Source: Pseudoflavonifractor_A sp022772585 (GTDB taxonomy: Bacteria > Bacillota > Clostridia > Oscillospirales > Oscillospiraceae). From it: a stretch of DNA of 64,000 nucleotides. The stretch spans positions 16,523 through 80,522 of the forward strand of contig NZ_JBQHUB010000009.1 of assembly GCF_052065415.1 (NCBI RefSeq), in the 5' to 3' direction. Below are positions 18,720 to 26,956 of this stretch, piece after piece. A program made the position numbers and the translations under genes. Below the pieces are notes generated by a model, which made no database searches, was not told the origin of the DNA, and worked only from the letters and a program-made list of their open reading frames with translations. Within the stretch, counting starts at the first letter, position 1. The number at the start of each line of letters is the position of its first letter.

Positions 18720-18720
18720 C

Positions 18721-18809
18721 TGGCGGAGGCGGTGGGATTCGAACCCACGGACGGTTGCCCGTCACTTGATTTCGAGTCAAGCTCGTTATGACCACTTCGA
18801 TACACCTCC
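18721..18809 (-). tRNA. tRNA-Ser (anticodon CGA, codon UCG)
   Basis: An 89-base class II tRNA with encoded CCA. The acceptor GGAGGTG pairs with CGCCTCC (one G-T pair), the anticodon arm is TTGA-CTCGAAA-TCAA giving anticodon CGA, a long variable arm (GACGG/CCGTC) is present as required for serine, and the T-arm is GTGGG-TTCGAAT-CCCAC. It has its own promoter upstream and a perfect terminator downstream. Confidence 0.95.
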
Positions 18810-18927
18810 GTGTATCACTATTCAATTTTCACAGGCGTATCACATGATTTCAAATCAGGGCATACCACTGCCAGTACAGCACCTGCGGAAAAACCGGATA
18901 GACGCTCTCCCCCGGAGATACTATAAT

Positions 18928-18956
18928 AGCATACCTTATTTTTGGTACCTTGTCAA
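18928..18956 (-). promoter_or_regulatory. Promoter of tRNA-Ser
   Basis: On the minus strand TTGACA (18956-18951) and TATGCT (18933-18928) are 17 bases apart. It nearly touches the divergent xpt promoter. Confidence 0.7.
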
Positions 18957-18958
18957 TA

Positions 18959-18987
18959 TTGCAGGCTGGATGGAAATGCGTTATAAT
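18959..18987 (+). promoter_or_regulatory. Promoter of xpt
   Basis: TTGCAG at 18959-18964 and TATAAT at 18982-18987 with a 17-base spacer. About 65 bases separate the expected start of transcription from the xpt ATG, too short for a purine riboswitch, and I see no riboswitch fold. Confidence 0.6.
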
Positions 18988-19059
18988 GAAAACAATTGAA
19001 GATGGAAACCCGATTTTGACATACGGCAGCACAGATGCCGATCACAAGAGAGGTTCAAA

Positions 19060-19632
19060 ATGAAGGAACTGAGACAGCGTATTCTGGACGAGGCCCAGGT
19101 GGGAGAAGGCGATATCATCCATGTGGACATGTTTCTCAACCACTGTATGGATGTGGAGCTGCTGGAGCATGTGGGACGGGAGCTGGCCCGCCGCTTCAAG
19201 GGTGAGAAGATCACAAAGGTCCTGACCGTGGAGAGCTCCGGCATCGCCATCGCCTGTTTTGTAGGCCTTGCCCTCCATGTGCCGGTCATCTACGCCAAGA
19301 AGTTCCAGACCGGATACATCGACCCGCAGGTCTACTCCGCCGAGACCCACTCTTTTTCCATGGACAAATCCTACACCATCCGCGTGTCGAAAAAGTACCT
19401 TGACGAGGATGACTCAGTACTGATCATTGATGATATCCTGGCCAACGGCCAGTCGGTCCTGGCCCTGCTGGAGCTGGTCTCCAAGGCGGGCAGCGAGGTG
19501 GCCGGCGTGGGCGTGGCCATTGAGAAGGCCATGCGGGACGGCGGCAAGGTCCTGCGCCGCATGGGCGTCCGGGTGGAGGCACTGGAAACGGTGGAGCGGG
19601 TGGAAAACGGCCGTATCATCCTGGCTGACTGA
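19060..19632 (+). CDS. xpt: Xanthine phosphoribosyltransferase
   Basis: Converts xanthine and PRPP to XMP in purine salvage. The 190-residue length is exactly that of the Xpt family. The PRPP-binding motif V-L-I-I-D-D-I-L-A-N-G-Q lies near residue 120, the V-E-S-S-G-I-A and Y-A-K-K-F substrate-side motifs come before it, and the N-terminus starts L-R-Q-R-I-L-D-E-A. A GAGAGG site precedes the ATG. It is a single gene with its own promoter and a strong terminator. Unlike Bacillus subtilis xpt-pbuX it has no permease partner and no visible guanine riboswitch. Confidence 0.95.
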   Translation: MKELRQRILDEAQVGEGDIIHVDMFLNHCMDVELLEHVGRELARRFKGEKITKVLTVESSGIAIACFVGLALHVPVIYAKKFQTGYIDPQVYSAETHSFSMDKSYTIRVSKKYLDEDDSVLIIDDILANGQSVLALLELVSKAGSEVAGVGVAIEKAMRDGGKVLRRMGVRVEALETVERVENGRIILAD

Positions 19633-19669
19633 TCCTTTCGGCCGTCCCCTTTTTCAAGCAGAATGGAAC

Positions 19670-19708
19670 AGCTCCTCCGGCCTATGGCCGGAGGAGCTTA
19701 TATTTTTT
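19670..19708 (+). terminator. Bidirectional terminator between xpt and sirtuin genes
   Basis: A perfect 13-bp stem (AGCTCCTCCGGCC / GGCCGGAGGAGCT) with a three-base loop is followed by TATATTTTTT on the plus strand. It serves xpt and probably also the convergent sirtuin gene. Confidence 0.85.
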
Positions 19709-19710
19709 CG

Positions 19711-20445
19711 TTATCTGACCTTCAGCTGGCCGAACAGCTCCCCAATAGAGGCCGAAATGACCAGGTCGGCCTGGCGGTCGTAAGGCGTCTGGGTCTTATT
19801 CACCAGGACCAGCTTTTTTCCCTGGTAATAGTTGATGAGCCCAGCCGCCGGATACACTGCCAGCGAGGTGCCGCCGATGATGAGCATGTCCGCCCGGGCG
19901 ATGGCCTTCACCGCCCCCTCCAGCACCGTGCTGTCCAGGCTCTCCTCATAGAGCACTACATCCGGCTTCACGGTGCCGCCGCACACCCGGCAGCGGGGCA
20001 CGCCGTCGCTGTGGAGCATAAAATCCAGATCATAGGCCCGGTGGCATTTCATACAGTAGTTGCGGTGAACCGAACCATGGAGCTCAAATACCTTCCTGCT
20101 CCCCGCCGCCTGGTGGAGCCCGTCAATGTTCTGGGTCACCACCGCCTTCAGCTTGCCTGAACGCTCCAGCTCGGCCAGCTTCCGGTGGGCCGCGTTGGGC
20201 TTCGCGTCAGGGAACAGCATCTTGTCCCGGTAAAACCGGAAAAACTCCTCCGGCTCCGTCTCAAAAAAACTGTGGCTGAGGATGGTCTCCGGCGGATACC
20301 GGTAATGCTGGTTGTAAAGCCCGTCCACACTTCGGAAATCCGGGATTCCGCTCTCAGTACTCACACCGGCGCCGCCAAAAAAGACGATGTTGGGACTTCC
20401 ATCCACCAATGCCTGAAGCTCTTCCAATCCGCCGTCTGCCGCCAT
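19711..20445 (-). CDS. cobB: NAD-dependent protein deacylase (sirtuin)
   Basis: A 244-residue sirtuin that removes acetyl or other acyl groups from lysines using NAD. Diagnostic motifs are G-A-G-V-S-T-E-S-G-I-P-D-F-R-S at residues 25-39, T-Q-N-I-D-G-L-H, the catalytic H-G-S, two zinc pairs (C-M-K-C and C-R-V-C), and G-T-S-L-A-V-Y-P. The frame is open to 20499, but the ATG at 20445 has AAGGAGC 10 bases upstream and gives the normal family length. It sits beside acetate kinase and TmcAL, so acyl metabolism is a shared theme; whether this is functional linkage is inference. Confidence 0.92.
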   Translation of the reverse strand: MAADGGLEELQALVDGSPNIVFFGGAGVSTESGIPDFRSVDGLYNQHYRYPPETILSHSFFETEPEEFFRFYRDKMLFPDAKPNAAHRKLAELERSGKLKAVVTQNIDGLHQAAGSRKVFELHGSVHRNYCMKCHRAYDLDFMLHSDGVPRCRVCGGTVKPDVVLYEESLDSTVLEGAVKAIARADMLIIGGTSLAVYPAAGLINYYQGKKLVLVNKTQTPYDRQADLVISASIGELFGQLKVR

Positions 20446-20573
20446 CTTGCACGCGCTCCTTCCATCCGTTGTGTCCGCCGTTTTCATACCGGGCCCCATG
20501 GGGCCGACACTAAAATTCTAGCATAGTGTTCCGGGTTTCGCAAGTGCCTGTCCCGGCGGGCTTCTGCCCGGGC

Positions 20574-20612
20574 AAAAAAATCCCTCCTGCCCCGTGGGGC
20601 AGGAGGGATTTT
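20574..20612 (-). terminator. Terminator of ackA
   Basis: A stem of 17 bp including AAAATCCCTCCTGCCCC pairs across a two-base loop and runs into TTTTTTT on the minus strand, 20 bp after the ackA stop. Confidence 0.9.
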
Positions 20613-20632
20613 CATACATGGGAAGCGGAATT

Positions 20633-21829
20633 TTACTTGCCCACGATCTCGGCGGTATCCCGGGCGATCATGAGCTCCTCGTTGGTGGGGATGAGCAGGA
20701 CCTTCACCTTGGAATCGGCGGCGGAGATGACGGCCTCCTTGCCGCGGATGTTGTTGGCGTCGGCGTCCATCTTCACGCCCATGAACTCCAGGCCGGAGGC
20801 GATGGCAAGGCGCTGGTCGGCAGAATTCTCGCCCACGCCGGCAGTGAAGACGATGGCATCCACCCCGCCCATGGCGGCGGCATAGGCGCCGATGAGCTTC
20901 TTCACGCCGTAGTTGAAGGCGTCCACAGCCAGGCCGGCCCGGTCGTTGCCCTTTGCGGCGGCCTCGCTCAGGTCACGGAAGTCGGAGGACACGCCGGAAA
21001 TACCCAGCACGCCGGACTTTTTGTTCAGAACGTTCAGCATTTCCTTGATGTCCATGCCGTACTTGTTCATCAGGTACTCCATGATACCGGCGTCCAGGTC
21101 GCCGGAGCGGGTGCCCATGGGCAGGCCGGCCAGGGGGGTGAAGCCCATGGAGGTGTCCACGCTCTTGCCGCCGTCCACAGCGGTGACGGAGGAGCCATTG
21201 CCCAGGTGACAGGTGATGATCTTCAGGTTCTCGATGGGCTTGCCCAGCATGTCGGCGGCGCGACCGGAGACATACTTGTGAGAAGTGCCGTGGAAGCCGT
21301 AGCGGCGGACCTTGTCGTTCTCATAGTACTCGTAGGGCAGGGCATAGATGTAGCTCTTGGCGGGCATGCTCTGATGGAAGGCGGTGTCGAACACAGCCAC
21401 CATGGGCACGCCGGGCATCACGTTCTGGCAGGCCTTGATGCCGGTGAGGTTGGCGGGGTTGTGCAGGGGGGCCAGGGGGATGCAGTCCTCGATGGCCTTC
21501 ATCACGTCGTCGGTGATGAGGACGGACTTGTTGAACGCCTCGCCGCCATGGACCACGCGGTGGCCCACCGCGTCGATCTCGCTCATGCTCTTGATGACGC
21601 CGTGCTCGGCGCTGGTCAGGGCGTCCAGAACGGCCTGGATGGCCTCGGCGTGGGTGGGCATGGGGATCTCAAAGACGTGCTTGGCGCCGGTGGCGGGGAT
21701 CTTGTGGGTCAGACGGCCGTCGATGCCGATACGCTCACACAGACCCTGGGCCAGGACCTCCTCCGTGGCGGGGTCCAGCAGCTGATACTTGAGGGAGGAG
21801 CTTCCGGCGTTGATAACAAGAACCTTCAT
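20633..21829 (-). CDS. ackA: Acetate kinase
   Basis: Makes ATP and acetate from acetyl phosphate, the last step of acetate fermentation. The 398-residue length and all motifs fit: V-L-V-I-N-A-G-S-S-S-L-K at the N-terminus, V-G-H-R-V-V-H-G-G, F-D-T-A-F-H, R-R-Y-G-F-H-G-T-S-H, C-H-L-G-N-G-S-S, and the C-terminal F-T-A-G-V-G-E-N-S. The ATG at 21829 follows AAAGGAGAG by 8 bases. No pta gene is adjacent. A promoter (TTGTCC-17-TACAAT) lies at 21918-21946 and a strong terminator follows. Confidence 0.97.
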   Translation of the reverse strand: MKVLVINAGSSSLKYQLLDPATEEVLAQGLCERIGIDGRLTHKIPATGAKHVFEIPMPTHAEAIQAVLDALTSAEHGVIKSMSEIDAVGHRVVHGGEAFNKSVLITDDVMKAIEDCIPLAPLHNPANLTGIKACQNVMPGVPMVAVFDTAFHQSMPAKSYIYALPYEYYENDKVRRYGFHGTSHKYVSGRAADMLGKPIENLKIITCHLGNGSSVTAVDGGKSVDTSMGFTPLAGLPMGTRSGDLDAGIMEYLMNKYGMDIKEMLNVLNKKSGVLGISGVSSDFRDLSEAAAKGNDRAGLAVDAFNYGVKKLIGAYAAAMGGVDAIVFTAGVGENSADQRLAIASGLEFMGVKMDADANNIRGKEAVISAADSKVKVLLIPTNEELMIARDTAEIVGK

Positions 21830-21917
21830 GACACATAACTCTCCTTTATTTTGGTTTGCCCGGCTTGTGAGCCGGCCGAAGGTATAGTAAAATAGGGGGA
21901 ACATACCCGTTCAACTT

Positions 21918-21946
21918 ATTGTAGCTTATTTTGGGCGAAAGGACAA
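21918..21946 (-). promoter_or_regulatory. Promoter of ackA
   Basis: On the minus strand TTGTCC (21946-21941) and TACAAT (21923-21918) are 17 bases apart, giving a leader of about 80 bases. Confidence 0.6.
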
Positions 21947-21997
21947 CCCGCTTTCCGCCCCTTCGGGTGATTTTTTTCCTGTCTGGAGGTCTGATCC

Positions 21998-23194
21998 ATG
22001 TCCACCGTCGGCGTCATCGCGGAATACGATCCCTTCCACACCGGCCATGCCTGGCACCTGGCCGAGACCCGCCGCCTGCTGGGGGCGGATACCGCCGTGG
22101 TGTGCGTCATGAGCGGCAACTGGACGCAGCGGGGGACCTGCGCCCTCACCGACAAATGGACCCGGGCCTCCCTGGCCCTCTCCGGAGGAGCCGACCTGGT
22201 GCTGGAACTGCCCACGGTGTGGGCGGTCTCCTCGGCCGAGTCCTTCGCCCGGGGGGCCGCAGGCCTGCTGGAGGCCGCCGGCGTGGTAGATGTACTCTCT
22301 TTCGGCAGCGAATGCGGCGACGCGGACAAGCTCCGGCGCCTGGCCGCCTGTCTGGACAGCCCCGCCTGTCAAGCGGAGCTGTCCCGCTTCCCGGACCGGG
22401 GGATGCCCTTTGCCGCCTGCCGCCAGGAGGTGGTGCGCAGGCTTCTGGGAGAGGAACTGGCCGCTCTCCTCTCCTCCCCCAACAACAACCTGGGGGTGGA
22501 GTACATCCGGGCCCTCAGCGCCCTGAAGAGCCCCATCCGGCCCATGACCATCCCCCGCCGGGGTGCGGGACACAACGCCCCCGGGGCCCGGGACGGCTTT
22601 GCCTCGGCCACCCACATCCGGGCCCTGCTGCGCGCAGGGGACTGGGCAACGGCGGAAGGTCTGCTGCCCCCGGGCTCGGCAGAGGTATTGCGTCAAGCTC
22701 CGCTGGCTGACCTGGGCCGCTGTGAGCGGGCGGTGCTGGCCCGCCTGCGCACTATGACCGCCGGCGACTGGGCTGCCCTGCCCGATGCGGGGGCGGCGGA
22801 GGGCCTGCCCGACCGGCTGGTGCGGGCAGCCCGGCAGGCCGGGAGCCTGAACGAATTTTACGAGGCCGCCAAAACCAGGCGCTACGCCCATGCCCGGCTG
22901 CGGCGGCTGGTGCTGTGGGCCTTTCTGGGGCTGACCGGGGCTGACCGTCCCGCGTACCCCCCCTATCTGCGGGTGCTGGGTTTTAATGGCCGGGGCCGGG
23001 AGGTACTGCGGGAGATGAAGGAAAAGTCCGTCCTCCCCATCCTCACCAAGCCCGCCCACGCCAGAAGCCTGCCCGAAGAAGGACGGCGGTTATTCGAACT
23101 GGAGGCACAGTGCACCGACCTGTACGCCCTCACCCTTCCCCACCCGGAGCGCTGCGGCCGGGAATGGCGCGAGAGCCCCGTGTTTCGCCCCTGA
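21998..23194 (+). CDS. tmcAL: tRNA(Met) cytidine acetate ligase TmcAL
   Basis: A 398-residue nucleotidyltransferase-fold protein of the YlbM/TmcAL family, which uses acetate and ATP to acetylate C34 of elongator tRNA-Met. The N-terminal G-V-I-A-E-Y-D-P-F-H-T-G-H is the nucleotide-binding motif (HxGH-type), V-M-S-G-N-W-T-Q-R-G is typical, and S-A-T-H-I-R-A-L-L in the middle corresponds to the second family motif. GGAGGT lies 8 bases before the ATG. It is divergent from ackA, whose product is acetate, a pairing often seen in Firmicutes. The gene is very GC-rich. Confidence 0.9.
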   Translation: MSTVGVIAEYDPFHTGHAWHLAETRRLLGADTAVVCVMSGNWTQRGTCALTDKWTRASLALSGGADLVLELPTVWAVSSAESFARGAAGLLEAAGVVDVLSFGSECGDADKLRRLAACLDSPACQAELSRFPDRGMPFAACRQEVVRRLLGEELAALLSSPNNNLGVEYIRALSALKSPIRPMTIPRRGAGHNAPGARDGFASATHIRALLRAGDWATAEGLLPPGSAEVLRQAPLADLGRCERAVLARLRTMTAGDWAALPDAGAAEGLPDRLVRAARQAGSLNEFYEAAKTRRYAHARLRRLVLWAFLGLTGADRPAYPPYLRVLGFNGRGREVLREMKEKSVLPILTKPAHARSLPEEGRRLFELEAQCTDLYALTLPHPERCGREWRESPVFRP

Positions 23195-23206
23195 TCCGAT
23201 GCAAGC

Positions 23207-23240
23207 CAAAAGGTCCGCCCCGGAAGGAGCGGACCTTTTG
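23207..23240. terminator. Bidirectional terminator between tmcAL and the PTS IIC-like gene
   Basis: CAAAAGGTCCGC at 23207-23218 pairs perfectly with GCGGACCTTTTG at 23229-23240. Both strands carry a short T-run inside the stem end. Confidence 0.8.
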
Positions 23241-23272
23241 CTTGATGCAGGCAGGAAGCCGGGCGGCGTGTG

Positions 23273-24349
23273 TTACGCCTCGGCGGCCACGGTGGGGGCC
23301 ATGGCCAGCTCCACGGCCTCGTCCTCAGACTCGTCAACGCCCTTGCGGAAGCGCTTGAACACGATCGAACCCACAAAGCCGGCTGCCGCACCGCCCAGGG
23401 CACCCAACACCAGGGCCAGGATAACGGTCATCGGAGGGTTGAAGGCGAAGGGGGCCAGCAGGCCGGGGATAGGAGACGCGGTGCCGGGGGCGTTGTTCAC
23501 GATGCCCAGCGCCGCCGCCGCGATACCGGCCAAGCCGCCGCCGAAAAAGTTAGAGCCATAGATGGGGATGGGATTGCGGGTGATGATGTGGGCCTGGGTC
23601 AGGGGCTCCAGCATAACCGCAATGACATTGCTGCGCTCACCCAGACGGAGCCGGGCAAAGATGATACCGTTGGTAAAGGAGCCGCCGAAGCATGCGATGG
23701 CGGCAATGCCCATGGGCAGGCCGGTGAGGCCCAGCATGGCGGTAAGGGCCATGGAGCTCAGGGGCGACGTGCAGATCATCTTGATGATGCCGCCCAGCAG
23801 GAAGCCCATCAGCAGCGGGGACTGGTTGGTGGCGGCGGTGATGGTGTTGCCGATATAGCCCATAGCAGCGGTAACAGCGGGGTCCACCGCGAAAGCGATG
23901 GCCCGGGCCACAGGGGCCAGCAGCAGGGCACCCAGGATGGTGTCCAGTCCGTCGGGAAGATACTTCTCCACCAGGGGAGCAAGGAAGCCCACCAGATAGC
24001 CGGCCACAAAGCCGGGCAGGATACCGTAGCCGCCCACGGCCACGCCGGCCACCACAGCGAACACCGGGTTGGCTCCCATGCCGATGGGCACCAGGATGGC
24101 GGCGGCTACGCCGCCCATGCTTCCGGCCACCGAGCCGGCCTCGCCCAGAAACGCAAAGCCCATCAGGTCACCGGAAATATATTTGTGGACCGCCTCCACC
24201 AGGAAGGTGGCTACTGCCGCATTGGCCAGGCCGGACATGGCCAGAGAGCCCTTGGGTGCTTTCATGCTGAAGAGAGAGAAGCCGGCCAGCGTCAGCAGGA
24301 GCAGGCCCATCCCCAGAAGGATCGTCGTCATAATCTCTTGCACCTCCAT
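23273..24349 (-). CDS. PTS sugar transporter subunit IIC-like membrane protein (PfoR family)
   Basis: A 358-residue polytopic protein with nine or ten glycine-rich membrane segments. The family (COG3641, PfoR / PTS_EIIC_2) was first named for a regulator of perfringolysin in Clostridium and is classed with PTS IIC proteins although it has no IIA or IIB partner. Characteristic loops are M-G-A-N-P-V-F-A-V-V-A-G, T-N-Q-S-P-L-L-M-G and T-R-N-P-I-P-I-Y-G-S-N-F-F-G-G. The C-terminus is short and acidic. No PTS component is nearby, so its substrate and even its transport role are open. It lies downstream of a two-component pair on the same strand but behind a terminator, so it is a separate unit. 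Confidence 0.8.
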   Translation of the reverse strand: MEVQEIMTTILLGMGLLLLTLAGFSLFSMKAPKGSLAMSGLANAAVATFLVEAVHKYISGDLMGFAFLGEAGSVAGSMGGVAAAILVPIGMGANPVFAVVAGVAVGGYGILPGFVAGYLVGFLAPLVEKYLPDGLDTILGALLLAPVARAIAFAVDPAVTAAMGYIGNTITAATNQSPLLMGFLLGGIIKMICTSPLSSMALTAMLGLTGLPMGIAAIACFGGSFTNGIIFARLRLGERSNVIAVMLEPLTQAHIITRNPIPIYGSNFFGGGLAGIAAAALGIVNNAPGTASPIPGLLAPFAFNPPMTVILALVLGALGGAAAGFVGSIVFKRFRKGVDESEDEAVELAMAPTVAAEA

Positions 24350-24567
24350 GAATCCGTTGGTCTATTGATGATATCGATCTGTTGTACTTAGTTTATAGAC
24401 AGGTTTCACAAAACTACAGGAAGTAACAGAAAGGAACTCGTAAAAATTGCCTCGAATCACAATTTTGTATGATTTGTAGTATAACCAATCAGTTTGTTTT
24501 GTACACTTTACCATGCGTATTTTCAATATGTACTCTTTATGGGATATTTTGTCTCTTTTAATTGCAG
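24350..24567. other. Upstream region of the PfoR-like gene
   Basis: About 220 AT-rich bases, much poorer in GC than the flanks, with no gene. It probably holds the promoter and regulatory region of the minus-strand membrane protein gene. I see TATA-rich blocks but no clear 17-base-spaced promoter. Confidence 0.4.
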
Positions 24568-24605
24568 CAAAAAAGTACCTCCGCTCCGGCGGAGGTACTT
24601 TTTTG
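24568..24605 (-). terminator. Terminator of the two-component operon
   Basis: AAAAAGTACCTCCGC and its complement form a 15-bp stem with a tiny loop and T-runs on both strands, 27 bp beyond the response regulator stop. Confidence 0.88.
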
Positions 24606-24631
24606 CTCTTGTTCTCTTTGGTCCTTTTTCG

Positions 24632-25501
24632 TCACCGTCCGCCGCACAGGGCGGCCAGGGCATAAAGGAACCGCTTGACCGAGACACGGCCATGTACGTC
24701 GCTCCTGCCCCGGATGCAGTCCATCTCCCGCCGGACCTGCTCAAAATTGTAGAGGGTCCCGGCGTACTCGGTAAAGGTATCGTTGGCATAGTCCTCGATG
24801 CCCAGGCTGGCCAGGTTGGCCATGCCCGCCATGGCCGCCCGGCGGATGCGCTGCTCCATGGCCTTGGGAGAATCGCTGAACCGGTCACAGAGCTGGGCCA
24901 CCGTGTACTGCTCCCCCTGGTCCCCCTGGGAGATGAGGTACTCCACCACCTGGATGATGTCCCGGCAGGCCGGGTCACCGCTGATCCCCAGCCGGTGGAG
25001 CACACCGCTCAGGGCGCTGGACGATCCGCCCCCTGTGCTCCCCGGGGCGGGGGGCTCTCCGGCGGGCCGGTCTTCCGTCTGCCGCCCGCTGCCCCCCTGG
25101 ATGAGGGAGCGCATCTGGTCCATCGTGCGGTCCATGGTGAGCAGCCTTCCTACCTTGGTGATGACGCTGCCCACTTCCACGCTGTTAATGGGCTTGCTGA
25201 TAAAGAAGTCCACCCCGGCGGCGTAGGCCTCGGCCACCATGTCCTTGGAGGTCACCTGGGAGAGCATCACAAAGCGCAGCTCGGGATAACGCTCCCTGGC
25301 CCGGCGCACAAATTCGATGCCGTCCATCCCCGGCATCAGCAGGTCCACCAGTACGATGTCGGGGCGCATATAGCGCAGGTCCTCCAGCGCATCCAGCCCG
25401 CTGGCCGCGCTGCCTGAAATACTGCCGTAGCCGCCGTCCTCGATGATCATGCTCAGCACATTGAGGACCGCCGGGTCATCATCGATCAGATAAAACTGCA
25501 T
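24632..25501 (-). CDS. Response regulator, GlnL type (receiver plus YcbB domain)
   Basis: A 289-residue regulator. The receiver domain (1-120) has the acidic pair D-D-D near residue 8, the phosphorylated aspartate in V-L-V-D-L-L-M-P-G near 53, and the lysine in F-F-I-S-K-P-I-N. After a proline/glycine/serine linker (140-165) comes a helical DNA-binding domain like YcbB of Bacillus subtilis GlnL, with Q-L-C-D-R-F and A-M-E-Q-R-I-R-R-A. GlnL is known to work with the kinase GlnK in glutamine utilisation. The gene overlaps the kinase gene by 23 bp. No glutaminase or glutamine transporter is visible here, so the target is unknown. Confidence 0.85.
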   Translation of the reverse strand: MQFYLIDDDPAVLNVLSMIIEDGGYGSISGSAASGLDALEDLRYMRPDIVLVDLLMPGMDGIEFVRRARERYPELRFVMLSQVTSKDMVAEAYAAGVDFFISKPINSVEVGSVITKVGRLLTMDRTMDQMRSLIQGGSGRQTEDRPAGEPPAPGSTGGGSSSALSGVLHRLGISGDPACRDIIQVVEYLISQGDQGEQYTVAQLCDRFSDSPKAMEQRIRRAAMAGMANLASLGIEDYANDTFTEYAGTLYNFEQVRREMDCIRGRSDVHGRVSVKRFLYALAALCGGR

Positions 25502-26786
25502 CCTGAGTTCCCTCCAGTTCCCGGGCCGGGATACGGACAGTGAATACCGTCCCGCCTGCCTGTGAATCCACTTCCACTGAGCCGCCCAGCTTCTCCTCTG
25601 TCAGGCCCTTTACGATGGTCAGCCCCAGGCCGCGGTTGATCTCACCGGTCTCGTAATTGATCTTGCTGGAAAAGCCGGGGGTAAATATCTTTTCGATCCG
25701 GGAGGCGGGAATGCCGCCGCAGTCATCCTCCACCCGGAATACGAAACAGTCCCCTTCCCGCTGCCCGGTCAGGGAGATATGGGCCGTGCTCCCGGTCCCT
25801 GCCGCCTCCACCGCGTTGTTGAGCAGGTTGCGGAAGATGGACATGAGGTAATGGTGCTGCCCGGTGACAATGGAGTCAGCGCACTTCCCGGTAAAGACCA
25901 CCTTCTTCCCCGCCTCCCGGGCAGAGCGCAGGGTGCTCCGCTCCAGGATATGAAACAGCTCCCGCAATTCCATGCCGTCCCGGGCCTGGTCGCTGTCCAG
26001 CGCCTCGGAGATGCCCCGCATGATGAGGAAATACTCCTTCTTCACCTCGTGGATGTCCTTGGCGATGGTGAGGGCCGTACCGGTCACCTCCGGGTCTGCC
26101 CCGGACCCCCGGAGCTGGCTGTAGAGGTGATAGGCGGCGTTCATGGTCTGCTCGATGAGGGCGGTGCCCTTGTCCATCCAGGCCACCTCGCTCTTCAGGG
26201 CCGCGGTCATCAGCAGCAGGCGCTGGTAGCGCTCGCTGTCCTCCCGCCGCAGGACCTGGAACCCATAATAGTCCAGCACCCGGATGGCGCCCCAGGCCAG
26301 CAGGGTCCGGCCCAGGCCCACCGCCGCCAGCTGGAGCAGGATGCCGGGGGCGAACACCCCCGTCCCCATGCGCAGCAGCAGCTCGCAGAAATTTGCCGCA
26401 GCGTCGATGAGGATCAGGGGCAGGAAATTTGCCGCCCGGATGGGCCTGCGCCCCGCCCCCCGGCCAAACCGGGCAAAAAGCAGCCCATAGACCAGGTAGA
26501 ACAGCATCTCGGGACCATGGGCCCGCCAGCAGCCCGCCGCGGTGCCCTCGCTCACCCACTGTACCGCCGTACGAAGCACGAATACGCCGGGCGCCGCCAG
26601 CAGAGCGGTGGGCAGCACGGGAAATTCCGGCCACAGGAAGGTCAGCACCGGCAGCAGCACCACCGCCACCGAGATCTTGAAGTCCGCTGTCAGCAGGCTG
26701 ATGGAGATCTGGGAGGCCAGCGCCACCAGCAGCGCGCCCAACAGGGCCGGGTGTCTGCGCCATCTCTGCCAGGTCCCGCTTCCCAT
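25479..26786 (-). CDS. Membrane sensor histidine kinase, GlnK type
   Basis: A 435-residue kinase with about six membrane segments in the first 190 residues, then a dimerisation region and an HATPase_c domain. The ATP-binding boxes are visible: N box F-R-N-L-L-N-N-A-V-E-A-A, G1 V-E-D-D-C-G-G-I, and G2 N-R-G-L-G-L-T-I-V. The phosphorylatable helix is of the SpoOB/GlnK-like class (D-I-H-E-V-K-K-E-Y) rather than the common H-E-x-R-T. The ATG at 26786 has GGGAGCGG just upstream. It is the partner of the downstream response regulator. The membrane sensor part lacks an extracellular domain, which suggests sensing in the membrane or through a transporter. Confidence 0.85.
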   Translation of the reverse strand: MGSGTWQRWRRHPALLGALLVALASQISISLLTADFKISVAVVLLPVLTFLWPEFPVLPTALLAAPGVFVLRTAVQWVSEGTAAGCWRAHGPEMLFYLVYGLLFARFGRGAGRRPIRAANFLPLILIDAAANFCELLLRMGTGVFAPGILLQLAAVGLGRTLLAWGAIRVLDYYGFQVLRREDSERYQRLLLMTAALKSEVAWMDKGTALIEQTMNAAYHLYSQLRGSGADPEVTGTALTIAKDIHEVKKEYFLIMRGISEALDSDQARDGMELRELFHILERSTLRSAREAGKKVVFTGKCADSIVTGQHHYLMSIFRNLLNNAVEAAGTGSTAHISLTGQREGDCFVFRVEDDCGGIPASRIEKIFTPGFSSKINYETGEINRGLGLTIVKGLTEEKLGGSVEVDSQAGGTVFTVRIPARELEGTQDAVLSDR

Positions 26787-26890
26787 TCCGCTCCCTCCCC
26801 TCCGGTTCTCTGTTCTTCCATCATACTCTATTTTAGTCCTTTTGTACACGCTTCTTTTGAAAACTTTCGATGTTTTTGGGCCTTTTTATC

Positions 26891-26927
26891 GAAAACCCGC
26901 CGCAGAGCAAGTCCGCGGCGGGTTTTC
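26891..26927 (-). terminator. Terminator of the rhomboid-like gene
   Basis: GAAAACCCGCCGC and its complement make a 13-bp stem with an 11-base loop, with T-runs on both strands. It lies between the rhomboid-like gene and the two-component operon. Confidence 0.8.
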
Positions 26928-26956
26928 AGGTTCATTTCTGCAACAGCTCCGGCCCG

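Noticed and set aside
19060..19632. Purine riboswitch in front of xpt
   Set aside because: Only about 65 bases lie between promoter and ATG, and the conserved purine-aptamer loops are not present.
20594..21838. A long plus-strand frame with histidine/glycine-rich sequence opposite ackA
   Set aside because: Antisense shadow of a GC-rich gene; composition and lack of ribosome site show it is not coding.
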